Below, piece by piece: positions 9,696-18,241 of a stretch of 64,000 nt of DNA. Under the pieces are notes generated by a model that saw only the letters and a list, made by a program, of their open reading frames with translations, was not told where the DNA came from and did not search any database. Position numbers and translations under genes: made by a program. The stretch's first letter is position 1, and the number at the start of each line of letters is the position of its first letter. This stretch comes from Bacteroidota bacterium (GTDB lineage: Bacteria; Bacteroidota; Bacteroidia; UBA4408), in NCBI GenBank assembly GCA_016721765.1, contig JADKHO010000001.1:1-64000 (forward strand), in the 5' to 3' direction.

Positions 9696-11258
9696 ATGAA
9701 AAAAACAGCTATTCTTTATTCGAGAGTATCCACCGATGAGCAAAACAATGGTTACAGCCCTGCCGACCAAAAGGAAAGGCTGTATAAATATTGTGAGCAA
9801 AAAAATATTGAGGTGCTTGGATTTTACCACGATGATGAAAGTGGTAAATCATTCAACCGTCCAAAATGGCTAACTATTATGGACTACCTCAAGACTAACA
9901 AAAACTCGGTAGATTATATATTATTTATTAAATGGGATAGATTCTCTCGGGATGCAACTGAAACATACATCACCATTAAAGCACTCAGAAAATTAGGAGT
10001 TGAAGCACAAGCAATTGAGCAGCCACTTGATTTGGATATTCCTGAACAGAAATTAATGTTAGCATTGTATGTTGTATCTCCAGAAGTGGATAATGACAGA
10101 CGTGCATTGAATGTAATTAGGGGAATGCGAAGGGCAAAAAAAGAAGGACGTTGGCTTGGCAATTCACCTTTCGGATATAAAAACACAAGAGACGATAAAA
10201 ACAAACCAATTATTGTTCCTGAAGGAGGAAAAAATGAAGCACTTATTAAAAAAGCATTTCAGCAATTTTCAACGGGTGTTTACAATATTGAAGAGTTAAG
10301 GAGGATGCTAAGCAGTGAAGGGCTTAAACTCACAAAAAATGCTTTTGCCGCAGCTTTAAAAAACAAAACCTATATCGGTAAAATTTTTATTGCTAAATAT
10401 AAAAATGAGTCTGCTCAATGGGTAGATGGGATTCACGATGCAATAATTGATGAAGTAACCTTTCATAAGGTGCAAGATATCTTAACAGGTCGTAAAAGAA
10501 ATATGCCCAATAAAATTAGCACTTACAGAGATGAGTTACCCTTAAGGGGGCATTTAATTTGTCCTAAGTGTGGCAGAACACTTACAGGCTCAGGCTCTAC
10601 TGGTCGTTCTGGAGATAAATTCTATTATTACCATTGCCTAAAAGGGTGTAAGGAGCGTATAAATGCCATTGATACAAACGCTGCATTTACACAAAAGCTT
10701 AAATCACTTAGACTCAATTCTCAAGAGATTAACATCTTCATGAAGAACCTTTCAAAAAGGTTAAAGGACAACTCAAGTAATAATAATACCGAGCGAATCA
10801 AAGTTGCCACAGATATTGAGAAGAATAAATTAAGATTGAAAAATGCCCAAATGCTTATGTTGGATGGTGATATTAGTTCTTTAGAATACCATGAAATGAA
10901 GACAAAATTTGAGCGGGAAATTATGGATTTATCTCAGGAACAAAACAAATTTAGCCCAGCACCCATTTCACACGATAAAATTATCGATACCTGCAAGAAT
11001 GTTATTCTAAACCTTGATATTGCTTACGAGAAGGCAGATACCCAAATAAAACAGCGAATCATTGGTTCGATATTTCCAGAAAAATTCAAGTTTGAAAATA
11101 ATCGAGTTCGAACCACAAAAGTGAATGAAGTGATTCTTAAACTTTGCGCTAGTATCAAGGATTCTGGAAGGAATAAAAAAGGGCAACAAACTTTTTTTGA
11201 GTTGTTGCCCTGTGAAGTGGGAACTACTGGGTTCGAACCAGTGACCCTCTGCTTGTAA
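9696..11258 (+). CDS. Large serine recombinase (site-specific integrase)
   Basis: The 520-residue protein starts with the resolvase/invertase catalytic domain. YSRVSTDEQ at 8-16 holds the nucleophilic Ser, and KWDRFSRD near 78-85 is the conserved Arg/Asp motif. The recombinase domain follows (GRWLGNSPFGYKN, then EELRRMLSSEGLKLTKNAF), then a zinc ribbon (CPKCGRTL ... YHCLKGCK) at about 290-320 and a coiled-coil region. It cuts and joins DNA through a phosphoserine link and would integrate or excise an element. The last 25 or so residues (KKGQQTFFELLPCEVG and TTGFEPVTLCL) are the translation of the tRNA-Val terminator and the tRNA itself on the other strand. The original C-terminus has therefore probably been replaced or extended by host DNA at an attachment site. 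Confidence 0.9.
   Translation: MKKTAILYSRVSTDEQNNGYSPADQKERLYKYCEQKNIEVLGFYHDDESGKSFNRPKWLTIMDYLKTNKNSVDYILFIKWDRFSRDATETYITIKALRKLGVEAQAIEQPLDLDIPEQKLMLALYVVSPEVDNDRRALNVIRGMRRAKKEGRWLGNSPFGYKNTRDDKNKPIIVPEGGKNEALIKKAFQQFSTGVYNIEELRRMLSSEGLKLTKNAFAAALKNKTYIGKIFIAKYKNESAQWVDGIHDAIIDEVTFHKVQDILTGRKRNMPNKISTYRDELPLRGHLICPKCGRTLTGSGSTGRSGDKFYYYHCLKGCKERINAIDTNAAFTQKLKSLRLNSQEINIFMKNLSKRLKDNSSNNNTERIKVATDIEKNKLRLKNAQMLMLDGDISSLEYHEMKTKFEREIMDLSQEQNKFSPAPISHDKIIDTCKNVILNLDIAYEKADTQIKQRIIGSIFPEKFKFENNRVRTTKVNEVILKLCASIKDSGRNKKGQQTFFELLPCEVGTTGFEPVTLCL
11175..11210 (-). terminator. Intrinsic terminator of tRNA-Val
   Basis: On the minus strand, 9-bp arms GGGCAACAA/TTGTTGCCC (11202-11210 with 11181-11189) enclose an A-rich loop and are followed by TTTTTT. 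It begins 8 bp after the tRNA 3' end. The same bases are read as the C-terminal codons of the serine recombinase on the plus strand. Confidence 0.8.
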
Positions 11259-11292
11259 GGCAGATGCTCTGAACCAGCTGAGCTAAGCTCCC
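11218..11292 (-). tRNA. tRNA-Val (anticodon TAC)
   Basis: On the minus strand the 75 bases fold as a complete cloverleaf. The acceptor arm is GGGAGCT with AGTTCCC and discriminator A. The D arm is GCTC ... GAGC. The anticodon arm is TCTGC-CTTACAA-GCAGA with anticodon TAC. The T arm is ACTGG-TTCGAAC-CCAGT. No CCA is encoded. It reads GUA/GUN valine codons. It has a promoter at 11414-11443 and a terminator at 11175-11210, both on the minus strand. The serine recombinase frame enters its 3' half from the left and stops inside it. Confidence 0.95.
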
Positions 11293-11296
11293 AATT

Positions 11297-11365
11297 TTTT
11301 TCTTTGCTCTTGCATCTCTTGGGCTGATGCTTCCACCTATGGCAGATTGAGCTAAGCTCCCAATT
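11297..11365 (-). pseudogene. Fragment of a tRNA 5' end in the tRNA-Val leader
   Basis: Eighteen bases, AATTGGGAGCTTAGCTCA on the minus strand at 11348-11365, exactly repeat the start of the tRNA-Val region (11279-11296), 69 bp apart. After the D-stem beginning the copy loses similarity (CTGCCATAGGTGG...) and no cloverleaf can be formed, although GCATC/GATGC can pair. It sits between the tRNA promoter and the functional tRNA. It is therefore transcribed as leader, and looks like the remains of a tandem tRNA or of an integration/excision event. Confidence 0.6.
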
Positions 11366-11413
11366 AAATTTTTAACTAGTTGAGGTCCTAAACCCCTTAT
11401 TTTTTTGGGAATG

Positions 11414-11443
11414 CAAATATAGATACTTTTTGTTTTGCTCAAA
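11414..11443 (-). promoter_or_regulatory. Promoter of tRNA-Val (Bacteroidota type)
   Basis: On the minus strand TTTG (11440-11443) is followed after 18 bases by TATATTTG (11414-11421), matching the Bacteroidota -33/-7 consensus TTTG and TAnnTTTG. Transcription would start near 11407, about 115 bp before the tRNA, so the leader includes the tRNA fragment. Confidence 0.7.
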
Positions 11444-11940
11444 ATTAATTTGAAAAAAAAATTATTTCTTTTCACTTAACCTCCTTTTTGCTATATATTT
11501 CAATGAGTTACAAATTTCGATTTTGCGGGTTTATTTAAATAGTACATAAATATTTGTGGATGATTAAGAATGATTAAGAATGAAACAGTAAGACACTGCC
11601 ATCGCAAAAAATGAAAATAAATTCAAATGTGTTTTGCAGTTCAAACCAAGCACTAGAACAAAGTGCCAATATAATTGGACAAGATGCATGCATAAAAATC
11701 GAATTAAAATTTCTTTCGTAAGTATAATTACATAACTTAGCTATTGTTTTCATGCATCCGTAATTAAATTATTCATGTGGGAATAACCAAGTATAATTAC
11801 TTCTTAACTAATTTAAACTTGAAAGAGCGATTCAAAAACTACATTTATGTTTCACTATTTCTCGTTTCTTTATTCCATACTTTATCTGCCAAAAAAAAAT
11901 CCATTTTAACATTAGTTTAAATTAAAAAACCTACCAGAAA
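11444..11940. other. Intergenic region between tRNA-Val promoter and GEVED gene
   Basis: About 500 bp without a credible gene. It has a direct repeat TGATTAAGAA twice at 11561-11580. Near the right end there is a candidate promoter (11819-11847) for the next gene. Nothing else was recognised. Confidence 0.5.
11819..11847 (+). promoter_or_regulatory. Candidate promoter of the GEVED repeat gene
   Basis: TTG (11819-11821), an 18-base spacer, then TACATTTA (11840-11847), one base away from the TAnnTTTG consensus. The start codon lies 93 bp downstream. Confidence 0.4.
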
Positions 11941-14900
11941 ATGAAAAAATTAATATGGATTACTTTTATAATCTGTTTCTCAAAAATTGTTTCGGCACAA
12001 TATTGCACGGCCAATTTAGGAGGGGCAAGTTGTCCTTCGGCGTCGGTTACCATAAGTAATGTAACGCTTTCTAACACTACACTAAACAATTCTACAAGTA
12101 CTTGCAATTATGTGAATGGCAGCAACATTAGTACATTTCCAGAATCAGGTGGTACCACAGCTACGCTAAATAGAGGTGTTGGCTACAATCTATCGGTAAC
12201 TGCAGTAAATGGGGGACCTAATGTTTCTGCATGGATTGACTTTAATCAAGATGACATGTTCTCGAGTTCAGAATGGTTTGAGGTGGGTACTATTGGATCT
12301 GCAATATCATCCAAACAAATTAGCATTCCATTTACCGCTTTGACAGGAAAAACCGGAATGCGCATTCGAACAAATTCGGCTGGTTTTCCAAATGGTGCTG
12401 GCGATGCATGCAGTAATTTTGTTTTTGGCGAAACTGAAGATTATACTGTTACCATTGCATCATTACCTTGCACTGCAAATCCCCTCAATGCCGGCTTCAC
12501 AGTGGCAAGTCAGAGCACCATTTGCAATAATTTACCATTTACGTTGAGCCTACAAGGAAATACATCAACAATTGGAATACTGTATGAATGGCAATCCTCA
12601 TCAGATAGCAGTGTGTGGAATCCTTTAATTTTAGGAAGTGTAGCAAGCATTACCACTTCTCAAACTATAAGCACTTTTTACCGTTGCATTTTACATTGTA
12701 GTGCTGACGCTGATACTTCAATAGCGATTAAAGTGCAATCTCAATTGAGTAACTGCTATTGTGTTGCCAATTTAGGAGGAACATCTTGCGCTAGTGCTAG
12801 TTTAGCTATTAGCAATGTAAGTATTTCTAATACCACCCTTAACAATTCACACTCTATATGTACTAGTTTTAACGGGAATTACATTTCGGTTTTTCCGGAA
12901 ATTGGAAATACAACATGCACCTTAAACAAAGGGTTGATTTATACTTTATCGGTTTCGACAATAAATGGAGGACCAATTAATTCGGTTTGGATTGACTACA
13001 ATCAAGATGGAGTATTTGCTGCTTCTGAATGGCTTCAAGTGGGAGCACCCGGCTTTGCAGTTTCTACTGTGCAATTTTCGATTCCACCTGCTGCATTGAC
13101 AGGAAAAACCGGTATGAGAATTAGAAGTAATTCAAATGGGTCACTCAACGGTGCAACAGATGCATGTACTCAATTTATTTACGGTGAAACCGAAGATTAT
13201 ATTATTACCATTGCTCCTCCCTTAACGTGCAATGTTGCACTAAATGCCGGCTCCGCAATTTCTTCAACTTTAAACGCATGCAGCAACAGTTCATTCGAAT
13301 TGAGCTTGCAAGGAAATACTAACACGAGTGATATTCAGTATCAATGGCAATCTTCGCCGGATAGTATTAATTGGACTTCACTGATTGGCGCTGTTTCAGA
13401 TAGTATTCAAGTTTCACAAAATGCAAGCACTTATTACCGTTGTTTACTATTTTGCTTTTCCAGCAGCGACACTTCTGACGTAGTAAAAGTAAATTTAAAG
13501 TCAATAGGTTGTTATTGTACATCAAATCTTGGGGGCTCCGATTGCATTAATTCCTACCACGATATTGGTAATGTTACAATTGTGAATACCAGTTTAAATA
13601 ATTCAAATAATGTATGTACTACAATTAATTCGAGTTACCTATCTGTTTTTGCAGATACCGGAAATTCAACCGCGGTCTTAAACAGAGGTGTTTTTTATAA
13701 ATTTAGTGTTTCCGGCGGTCATGCAGGAGCTTCGATAAAATCACTTTGGATTGATTTTAATCAAGACAATATATTTTCTTCACTTGAATGGTTTCAGATT
13801 AACAACGACAATCTTTCTCCAGCAACCGTTCAAATAAGAATACCCATGAATGCTGTCTTGGGTAAAACCGGAATGAGAATAAGATCAAGAGCATTAGGCG
13901 ATACAAACGGAGCAGCGGATGCCTGTACCAATTTTAACTCGGGAGAAACGGAAGATTATATAATTACAATTGGGCCAGCTATAGTGTGTATTAATGCGGT
14001 TAGTGCCGGCACTACTGCTTCAAGCCAAACTTCTGCCTGCGCTAATGTGCCATTTACCTTGAGTTTGCAAGGCAGCATGCCCTCCAGCGGATTATTTTAT
14101 CAATGGCAATCTTCAAGTGATAGTGCTTTATGGACATCAATTATTGGAGCCAATTCAGACACTTTAATTACCTCTTTATTGAGCTCAACATATTACCGTT
14201 GCATTGTTTATTGCAATTCAGATGCGGATACTTCAATAGCCATCAAGGTTAGCTTGAAACCTTCAGGTTGTTATTGTGTACAAAATTTAGGAGGAGGCGC
14301 ATGCCCCGCAGTTTATTACATCAGTCAGGTTTCGATAGCTGGTACCACTTTAAACAATTTTGATAGCAACTGTACTTTTTTTAATGGTAGCCAGCTATCT
14401 ACTTTTCCACCTAGCGGCAACACTACTGCTACTTTGTATCAAAGCATCTCTTATGATTTAACTGTTGCACCATATATTGGTAATGCTTGGGCGCCCACCT
14501 GGATGGGTGTTTGGATTGATTATAATCAAGACAATATTTATAGTACTAATGAATGGAATCCAATATGCACCACAAGTTGTCAGAGCGCCAAAACAATACA
14601 AATTACTATTCCAGCAAATGCAATTCCCGGTAAAACAGGCATGAGAATTCGTAGCAGAGGTGCATTATTTACTTCATCAGATGCCTGCACTATGCTTCCA
14701 TCAGGCGAAACAGAGGATTATGAAATTACCATTGGTGTCAGTTCACCTTGCAGCGGAATACCGGCTGCCGGAACAGCAATTAGCAATCCCCCATTGGCTT
14801 GTTTAAATACCCCAATTGTGTTAACACTTGCAAATCACACACCCGCTGTAGGCTTAAACTACCGCTGGCAAAGCTCAGCCGACAGCCTATTGTGGCAAGA

Positions 14901-16884
14901 TATACCCGGAGCCACAAAGCGTTATTATTCAACAAACCAAAGTATACGCACCTACTATCGCTGTATTGCAAGCTGCTCAAATGGCGGGGCAGTGGATACC
15001 TCTTTGGCCTGTGTTGTGAATATGAATTTATATCTTAATTGTTATTGTCCATCTTTTGCAGAAAGATCAATTTATGGAGATATTGGAAGTTTTAGTTTCG
15101 GTCAACTTCAAAATGGAATTGCAACTCCTGTGCTTTCTAACACCACTGCAGTAAATACCTATACAAATTTTTATTCTTTACCACTTGATACATTTGAGCA
15201 AGGTATTTCTTATCCCATAGCCATACATCAAATTACAAATGGACTTCCTTTTTATCAGAGTTTAGCAGAGGTATTTTTAGATTTAAATCACGATGGAATT
15301 TTCAGTGATTATGATGAATTAATTTATTCAGGTACTACTGTTTCTGCAGCTGTAAACTTTATATCGAGCAATTGTTTACTTCCTTACAATTGCAAATTAG
15401 GAATTACCGGATTGCGCATTATTTTAAGAGACGGTATATCTGGTAATCAACCATCCTGCGGCGGGTATACCTGGGGCGAAACAGAAGATTATTTAGTTTA
15501 TGTGACACGTGGATCTGCCTTTGCGGGAACCAACCAAACTAGTTGTTATCCAAATCCTGTTCAATTGAACGCAGGCGAATTAGGAGATGCTAATGGAATC
15601 TGGACCATAGTTTCAGGCATGGGAGGAAGCTTTAGTGATAGCAGTAGTGCTAGTTCTACCTTTTCAGGAAATGCTGAATCCAATTACGTTTTAAAATGGA
15701 CGCAATACGATTCTACGAACGCCTATCTTTCGGATGATGAAATGGAAGTAAAAATTTATGCCTATCCGAATGCAGTTATAAGTTATAGCGGAGTTCCATT
15801 TAATTGTAGTGGTGATACGCTTACACTTCATGCTAATCATGCTTCCAATTATTCTTATCAATGGCAATTAAACAATTCACCAATTGTAGGTGCTACTGAT
15901 TCGCTTTATAATATATCACAATCAGATAGCATAATGAATTACAGTGTTATCATTACCAATGCTAATACGTGCATCGATACAAGCGAACTAGTGTTAGTGA
16001 ATCCATCTCCTGTATCGATACCGATTTGTGTAGTTACTGTTGATTCGCTTTCGAAATTTAATGTGATTGCATGGGAAAAAAATGTACCCCAGTTTTCAAG
16101 CGATACATTTTGTGTTTATAGAGATACTGCCAATAATAATTATGCTTTGATTGGTGTTGTTCCTTATGACTCAATGAGTTTATTTGTGGACACACTGCGC
16201 CATCTCTATCAAGCTAACGGAGATCCCAATGCGAGCACTTGGCGCTATAAAATAGCCGTAAAAGATGTGTGTGGCAATATGGGACCAGCATCTCCTTATC
16301 ATCAAAGCATCTTTTTTCAAGACAATAATAATGGAAATTTTAACTGGAGTGAATATAAGATTGAAGGCCAAGCAGTGCCCATTTCACAATTAACGAATTA
16401 TAAATTTTACCGCGATAATTTAAGCGATGGCAATTGGGTTTTGATTCAAACATTAAGTGCTTCCTCTACCAATTATAATGATATGAATTATGCGGCTTAT
16501 CCGAATGGAAGCTGGAAAGTAGAAGGGGTTTGGAATACTGAATGCAACCCAACCGCTCGAACCGCTGCTGGGATTACAACCTCAAGAAGTAATATTAAAA
16601 ATAAAAATATAGTAGGAACACCAGTTACAAAAGCAATTGAAGCTACTTTTCATTTGCTTCCTAATCCAGCTAAAGATGCTGTAACTATAATGTATCCGGA
16701 ATATATTAAATTAACTTCTATACTCGTGTATGATTATTTAGGGAGGGTCATTTTAACCCTTCAAAGCACTAACATGAAAGAAGGTTGTTCAATAATTAAT
16801 GTTGGCAATTTAAATGCAGGTGTTTACACAGTTGTTTGCAAAGGAAATGAGCTTGAAGTGCGGAAGAAGCTGGTGGTGGAGTGA
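11941..16884 (+). CDS. Giant secreted GEVED/Ig repeat protein with T9SS type A sorting domain
   Basis: The 1647-residue protein has a signal peptide (MKKLIWITFIICFSKIVSAQ). Five repeats start near residues 21, 272, 523, 776 and 1032, the first four with YC..NLGG. Each of the first four has a GEVED domain (WIDFNQDD, GKTGMRIR, GETEDYTVTI) and an Ig-like part (YQWQSSSDS, YYRC). The WI(D)FNQD and GETEDY acidic motifs suggest metal-binding beta-sandwiches. The fifth GEVED copy is divergent. Two more Ig-like stretches occupy about 1200-1355. A module shared with the 18242-21316 protein follows (TVDSLSKFNVIAWEKN ... ITTSRSNIKN). The end (LLPNPAKDAVTI ... GVYTVVCKGNELEVRKKL) is the T9SS type A domain. 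It is probably cell-surface bound, for adhesion or matrix; no enzyme motif is visible. The four similar repeats invite copy-number change by recombination. Confidence 0.88.
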   Translation: MKKLIWITFIICFSKIVSAQYCTANLGGASCPSASVTISNVTLSNTTLNNSTSTCNYVNGSNISTFPESGGTTATLNRGVGYNLSVTAVNGGPNVSAWIDFNQDDMFSSSEWFEVGTIGSAISSKQISIPFTALTGKTGMRIRTNSAGFPNGAGDACSNFVFGETEDYTVTIASLPCTANPLNAGFTVASQSTICNNLPFTLSLQGNTSTIGILYEWQSSSDSSVWNPLILGSVASITTSQTISTFYRCILHCSADADTSIAIKVQSQLSNCYCVANLGGTSCASASLAISNVSISNTTLNNSHSICTSFNGNYISVFPEIGNTTCTLNKGLIYTLSVSTINGGPINSVWIDYNQDGVFAASEWLQVGAPGFAVSTVQFSIPPAALTGKTGMRIRSNSNGSLNGATDACTQFIYGETEDYIITIAPPLTCNVALNAGSAISSTLNACSNSSFELSLQGNTNTSDIQYQWQSSPDSINWTSLIGAVSDSIQVSQNASTYYRCLLFCFSSSDTSDVVKVNLKSIGCYCTSNLGGSDCINSYHDIGNVTIVNTSLNNSNNVCTTINSSYLSVFADTGNSTAVLNRGVFYKFSVSGGHAGASIKSLWIDFNQDNIFSSLEWFQINNDNLSPATVQIRIPMNAVLGKTGMRIRSRALGDTNGAADACTNFNSGETEDYIITIGPAIVCINAVSAGTTASSQTSACANVPFTLSLQGSMPSSGLFYQWQSSSDSALWTSIIGANSDTLITSLLSSTYYRCIVYCNSDADTSIAIKVSLKPSGCYCVQNLGGGACPAVYYISQVSIAGTTLNNFDSNCTFFNGSQLSTFPPSGNTTATLYQSISYDLTVAPYIGNAWAPTWMGVWIDYNQDNIYSTNEWNPICTTSCQSAKTIQITIPANAIPGKTGMRIRSRGALFTSSDACTMLPSGETEDYEITIGVSSPCSGIPAAGTAISNPPLACLNTPIVLTLANHTPAVGLNYRWQSSADSLLWQDIPGATKRYYSTNQSIRTYYRCIASCSNGGAVDTSLACVVNMNLYLNCYCPSFAERSIYGDIGSFSFGQLQNGIATPVLSNTTAVNTYTNFYSLPLDTFEQGISYPIAIHQITNGLPFYQSLAEVFLDLNHDGIFSDYDELIYSGTTVSAAVNFISSNCLLPYNCKLGITGLRIILRDGISGNQPSCGGYTWGETEDYLVYVTRGSAFAGTNQTSCYPNPVQLNAGELGDANGIWTIVSGMGGSFSDSSSASSTFSGNAESNYVLKWTQYDSTNAYLSDDEMEVKIYAYPNAVISYSGVPFNCSGDTLTLHANHASNYSYQWQLNNSPIVGATDSLYNISQSDSIMNYSVIITNANTCIDTSELVLVNPSPVSIPICVVTVDSLSKFNVIAWEKNVPQFSSDTFCVYRDTANNNYALIGVVPYDSMSLFVDTLRHLYQANGDPNASTWRYKIAVKDVCGNMGPASPYHQSIFFQDNNNGNFNWSEYKIEGQAVPISQLTNYKFYRDNLSDGNWVLIQTLSASSTNYNDMNYAAYPNGSWKVEGVWNTECNPTARTAAGITTSRSNIKNKNIVGTPVTKAIEATFHLLPNPAKDAVTIMYPEYIKLTSILVYDYLGRVILTLQSTNMKEGCSIINVGNLNAGVYTVVCKGNELEVRKKLVVE

Positions 16885-16969
16885 GATGATGCGTTGATTT
16901 TCTGATTAGCAACAAGAGCCTATAAAAGCAAATATAAATTTCCAACAGGTATATTTTCAAAAACAATCC

Positions 16970-17001
16970 ATTATTTTAAGTCTAGTCATTCTTAAAATAA
17001 T
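16970..17001. terminator. AT-rich hairpin after the GEVED gene, possible terminator
   Basis: Perfect 11-base arms ATTATTTTAAG/CTTAAAATAAT (16970-16980, 16991-17001) with a 10-base loop, followed by TGTATTTTT. The stem is weak (almost no GC), so termination is only possible, not certain. A TAGGTTTG box at 17010-17017 could be the -7 element of the next gene. Confidence 0.4.
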
Positions 17002-17045
17002 TGTATTTTTAGGTTTGAATAGAATCTAATAAATTAATCTAAACA

Positions 17046-18041
17046 ATGAAAAAAATAATTACTACCGGATTATGCTGTTTTGCATTTAGCTTATTGACAC
17101 TAGCTCAGATACCATCCTACGTCCCAACTTCTGGTTTAGTTGGCTGGTGGCCTTTTAATGGTAATGCAAACGATCAAAGTGGAAATGGGTTGAATGGTGT
17201 AGTAACTGCTGCAACATTAGCCGCTGATAGAAATAATGTGCCCAATGCAGCTTATTATTTTAATGGTGTGAATGGGACTAAAATTCAAGTGGCTGATAAT
17301 AGTTTAATGCACAGTGGAAATTATACTGTATCGGCATGGGAATATGTTACAGACCCAACCATTTATAACAACATTATATCCAAACGAATTGTTTCCACAA
17401 GCTCCAATTCATACATTTTGTATGAACCAACCAAAACAAGCTGCACCTTATGCAACCTGCCCTACCAGCCTTTTGAAGTTGCGTCTTCAATAGGTGGCAC
17501 ACAGCGCAAAACCTATTTAACTTACAATACCCTTGATTCAGTAATGAACAATACCTGGAACATGATTACCGGTTCTTATGACGGCAGCACTTTGAAGTTT
17601 TATATTAATGGGCAATTAGTAAGAAGCCTAGCAATTACCGGTCCTGTAAACTATAGCACCGATCCCCTCTATTTTGGAACTACCGGAAGCACAGGTCAAA
17701 ACTTTAAAGGAAATATTGATGATATAGGTATTTGGAACAGAGCATTGAGTGCATCAGAAATTATGGGCTTGTACACTGCAATCACCGATGTGACTGCGCT
17801 ACCTGGTAATAGTTCTGATTTTCTTGTATTTCCCAATCCGGCAAAAGATAAAATTAGCATAACCACAAATGCTAATATGCTTGGCCAAGGTTATTCCATC
17901 TATGACCAAACCGGAAATGTAGTAGTAAAAGGAAAGTTGAATGCTGAGGTAACTGACATCAGTCTCTCAACGTTTGCCGCCGGGAATTATACAATTCAAT
18001 TGGAAAACTTTAGGAGTAAATTATTTACGGTGGTAAAATAA
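17046..18041 (+). CDS. Secreted LamG-domain protein with T9SS type A sorting domain
   Basis: The 331-residue protein has a signal peptide (ITTGLCCFAFSLLTLAQ). A concanavalin-A-like LamG/laminin-G-3 domain covers about 35-240. It opens with the typical LVGWWPFNGNANDQSGNGLN and continues with DNSLMHSGNYTVSAWEYV, SYDGSTLKFYINGQLV and GNIDDIGIWNRALSASEI. The end (FLVFPNPAKDKISI ... GNYTIQLENFRSKLFTVVK) is a T9SS type A sorting signal. LamG domains bind carbohydrate or protein ligands, so a surface binding role is likely; no catalytic domain is present. It sits between two much larger T9SS cargo genes on the same strand but 160-200 bp from each, so it is probably transcribed separately. Confidence 0.88.
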   Translation: MKKIITTGLCCFAFSLLTLAQIPSYVPTSGLVGWWPFNGNANDQSGNGLNGVVTAATLAADRNNVPNAAYYFNGVNGTKIQVADNSLMHSGNYTVSAWEYVTDPTIYNNIISKRIVSTSSNSYILYEPTKTSCTLCNLPYQPFEVASSIGGTQRKTYLTYNTLDSVMNNTWNMITGSYDGSTLKFYINGQLVRSLAITGPVNYSTDPLYFGTTGSTGQNFKGNIDDIGIWNRALSASEIMGLYTAITDVTALPGNSSDFLVFPNPAKDKISITTNANMLGQGYSIYDQTGNVVVKGKLNAEVTDISLSTFAAGNYTIQLENFRSKLFTVVK

Positions 18042-18241
18042 TTAGCTGATGTGTCAATATGCGGATTAGCTGATATGGTGATTTGTGGATGTGTTATTTT
18101 ATTGATGTGAGAAGTGAAGCAGTATTGGAATTGTTCGCCATAAATACATTTCAAGAATTGTTATCTTAGCTTAATTAATTCTATTTTTAGAATTACATTT
18201 ATTATTTAAAGCTCTTCTTATTCACCATTAAAACGTCGGCC

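Noticed and set aside
11105..11115. Second copy of the tRNA T-loop word GTTCGAACCA inside the recombinase gene
   Set aside because: Only 10 bases match and the neighbouring bases differ; it is probably chance and not an attachment site.
11224..11475. 83-residue minus-strand open frame with repeated IGSLAQ
   Set aside because: It only translates the tRNA-Val gene and its upstream fragment.
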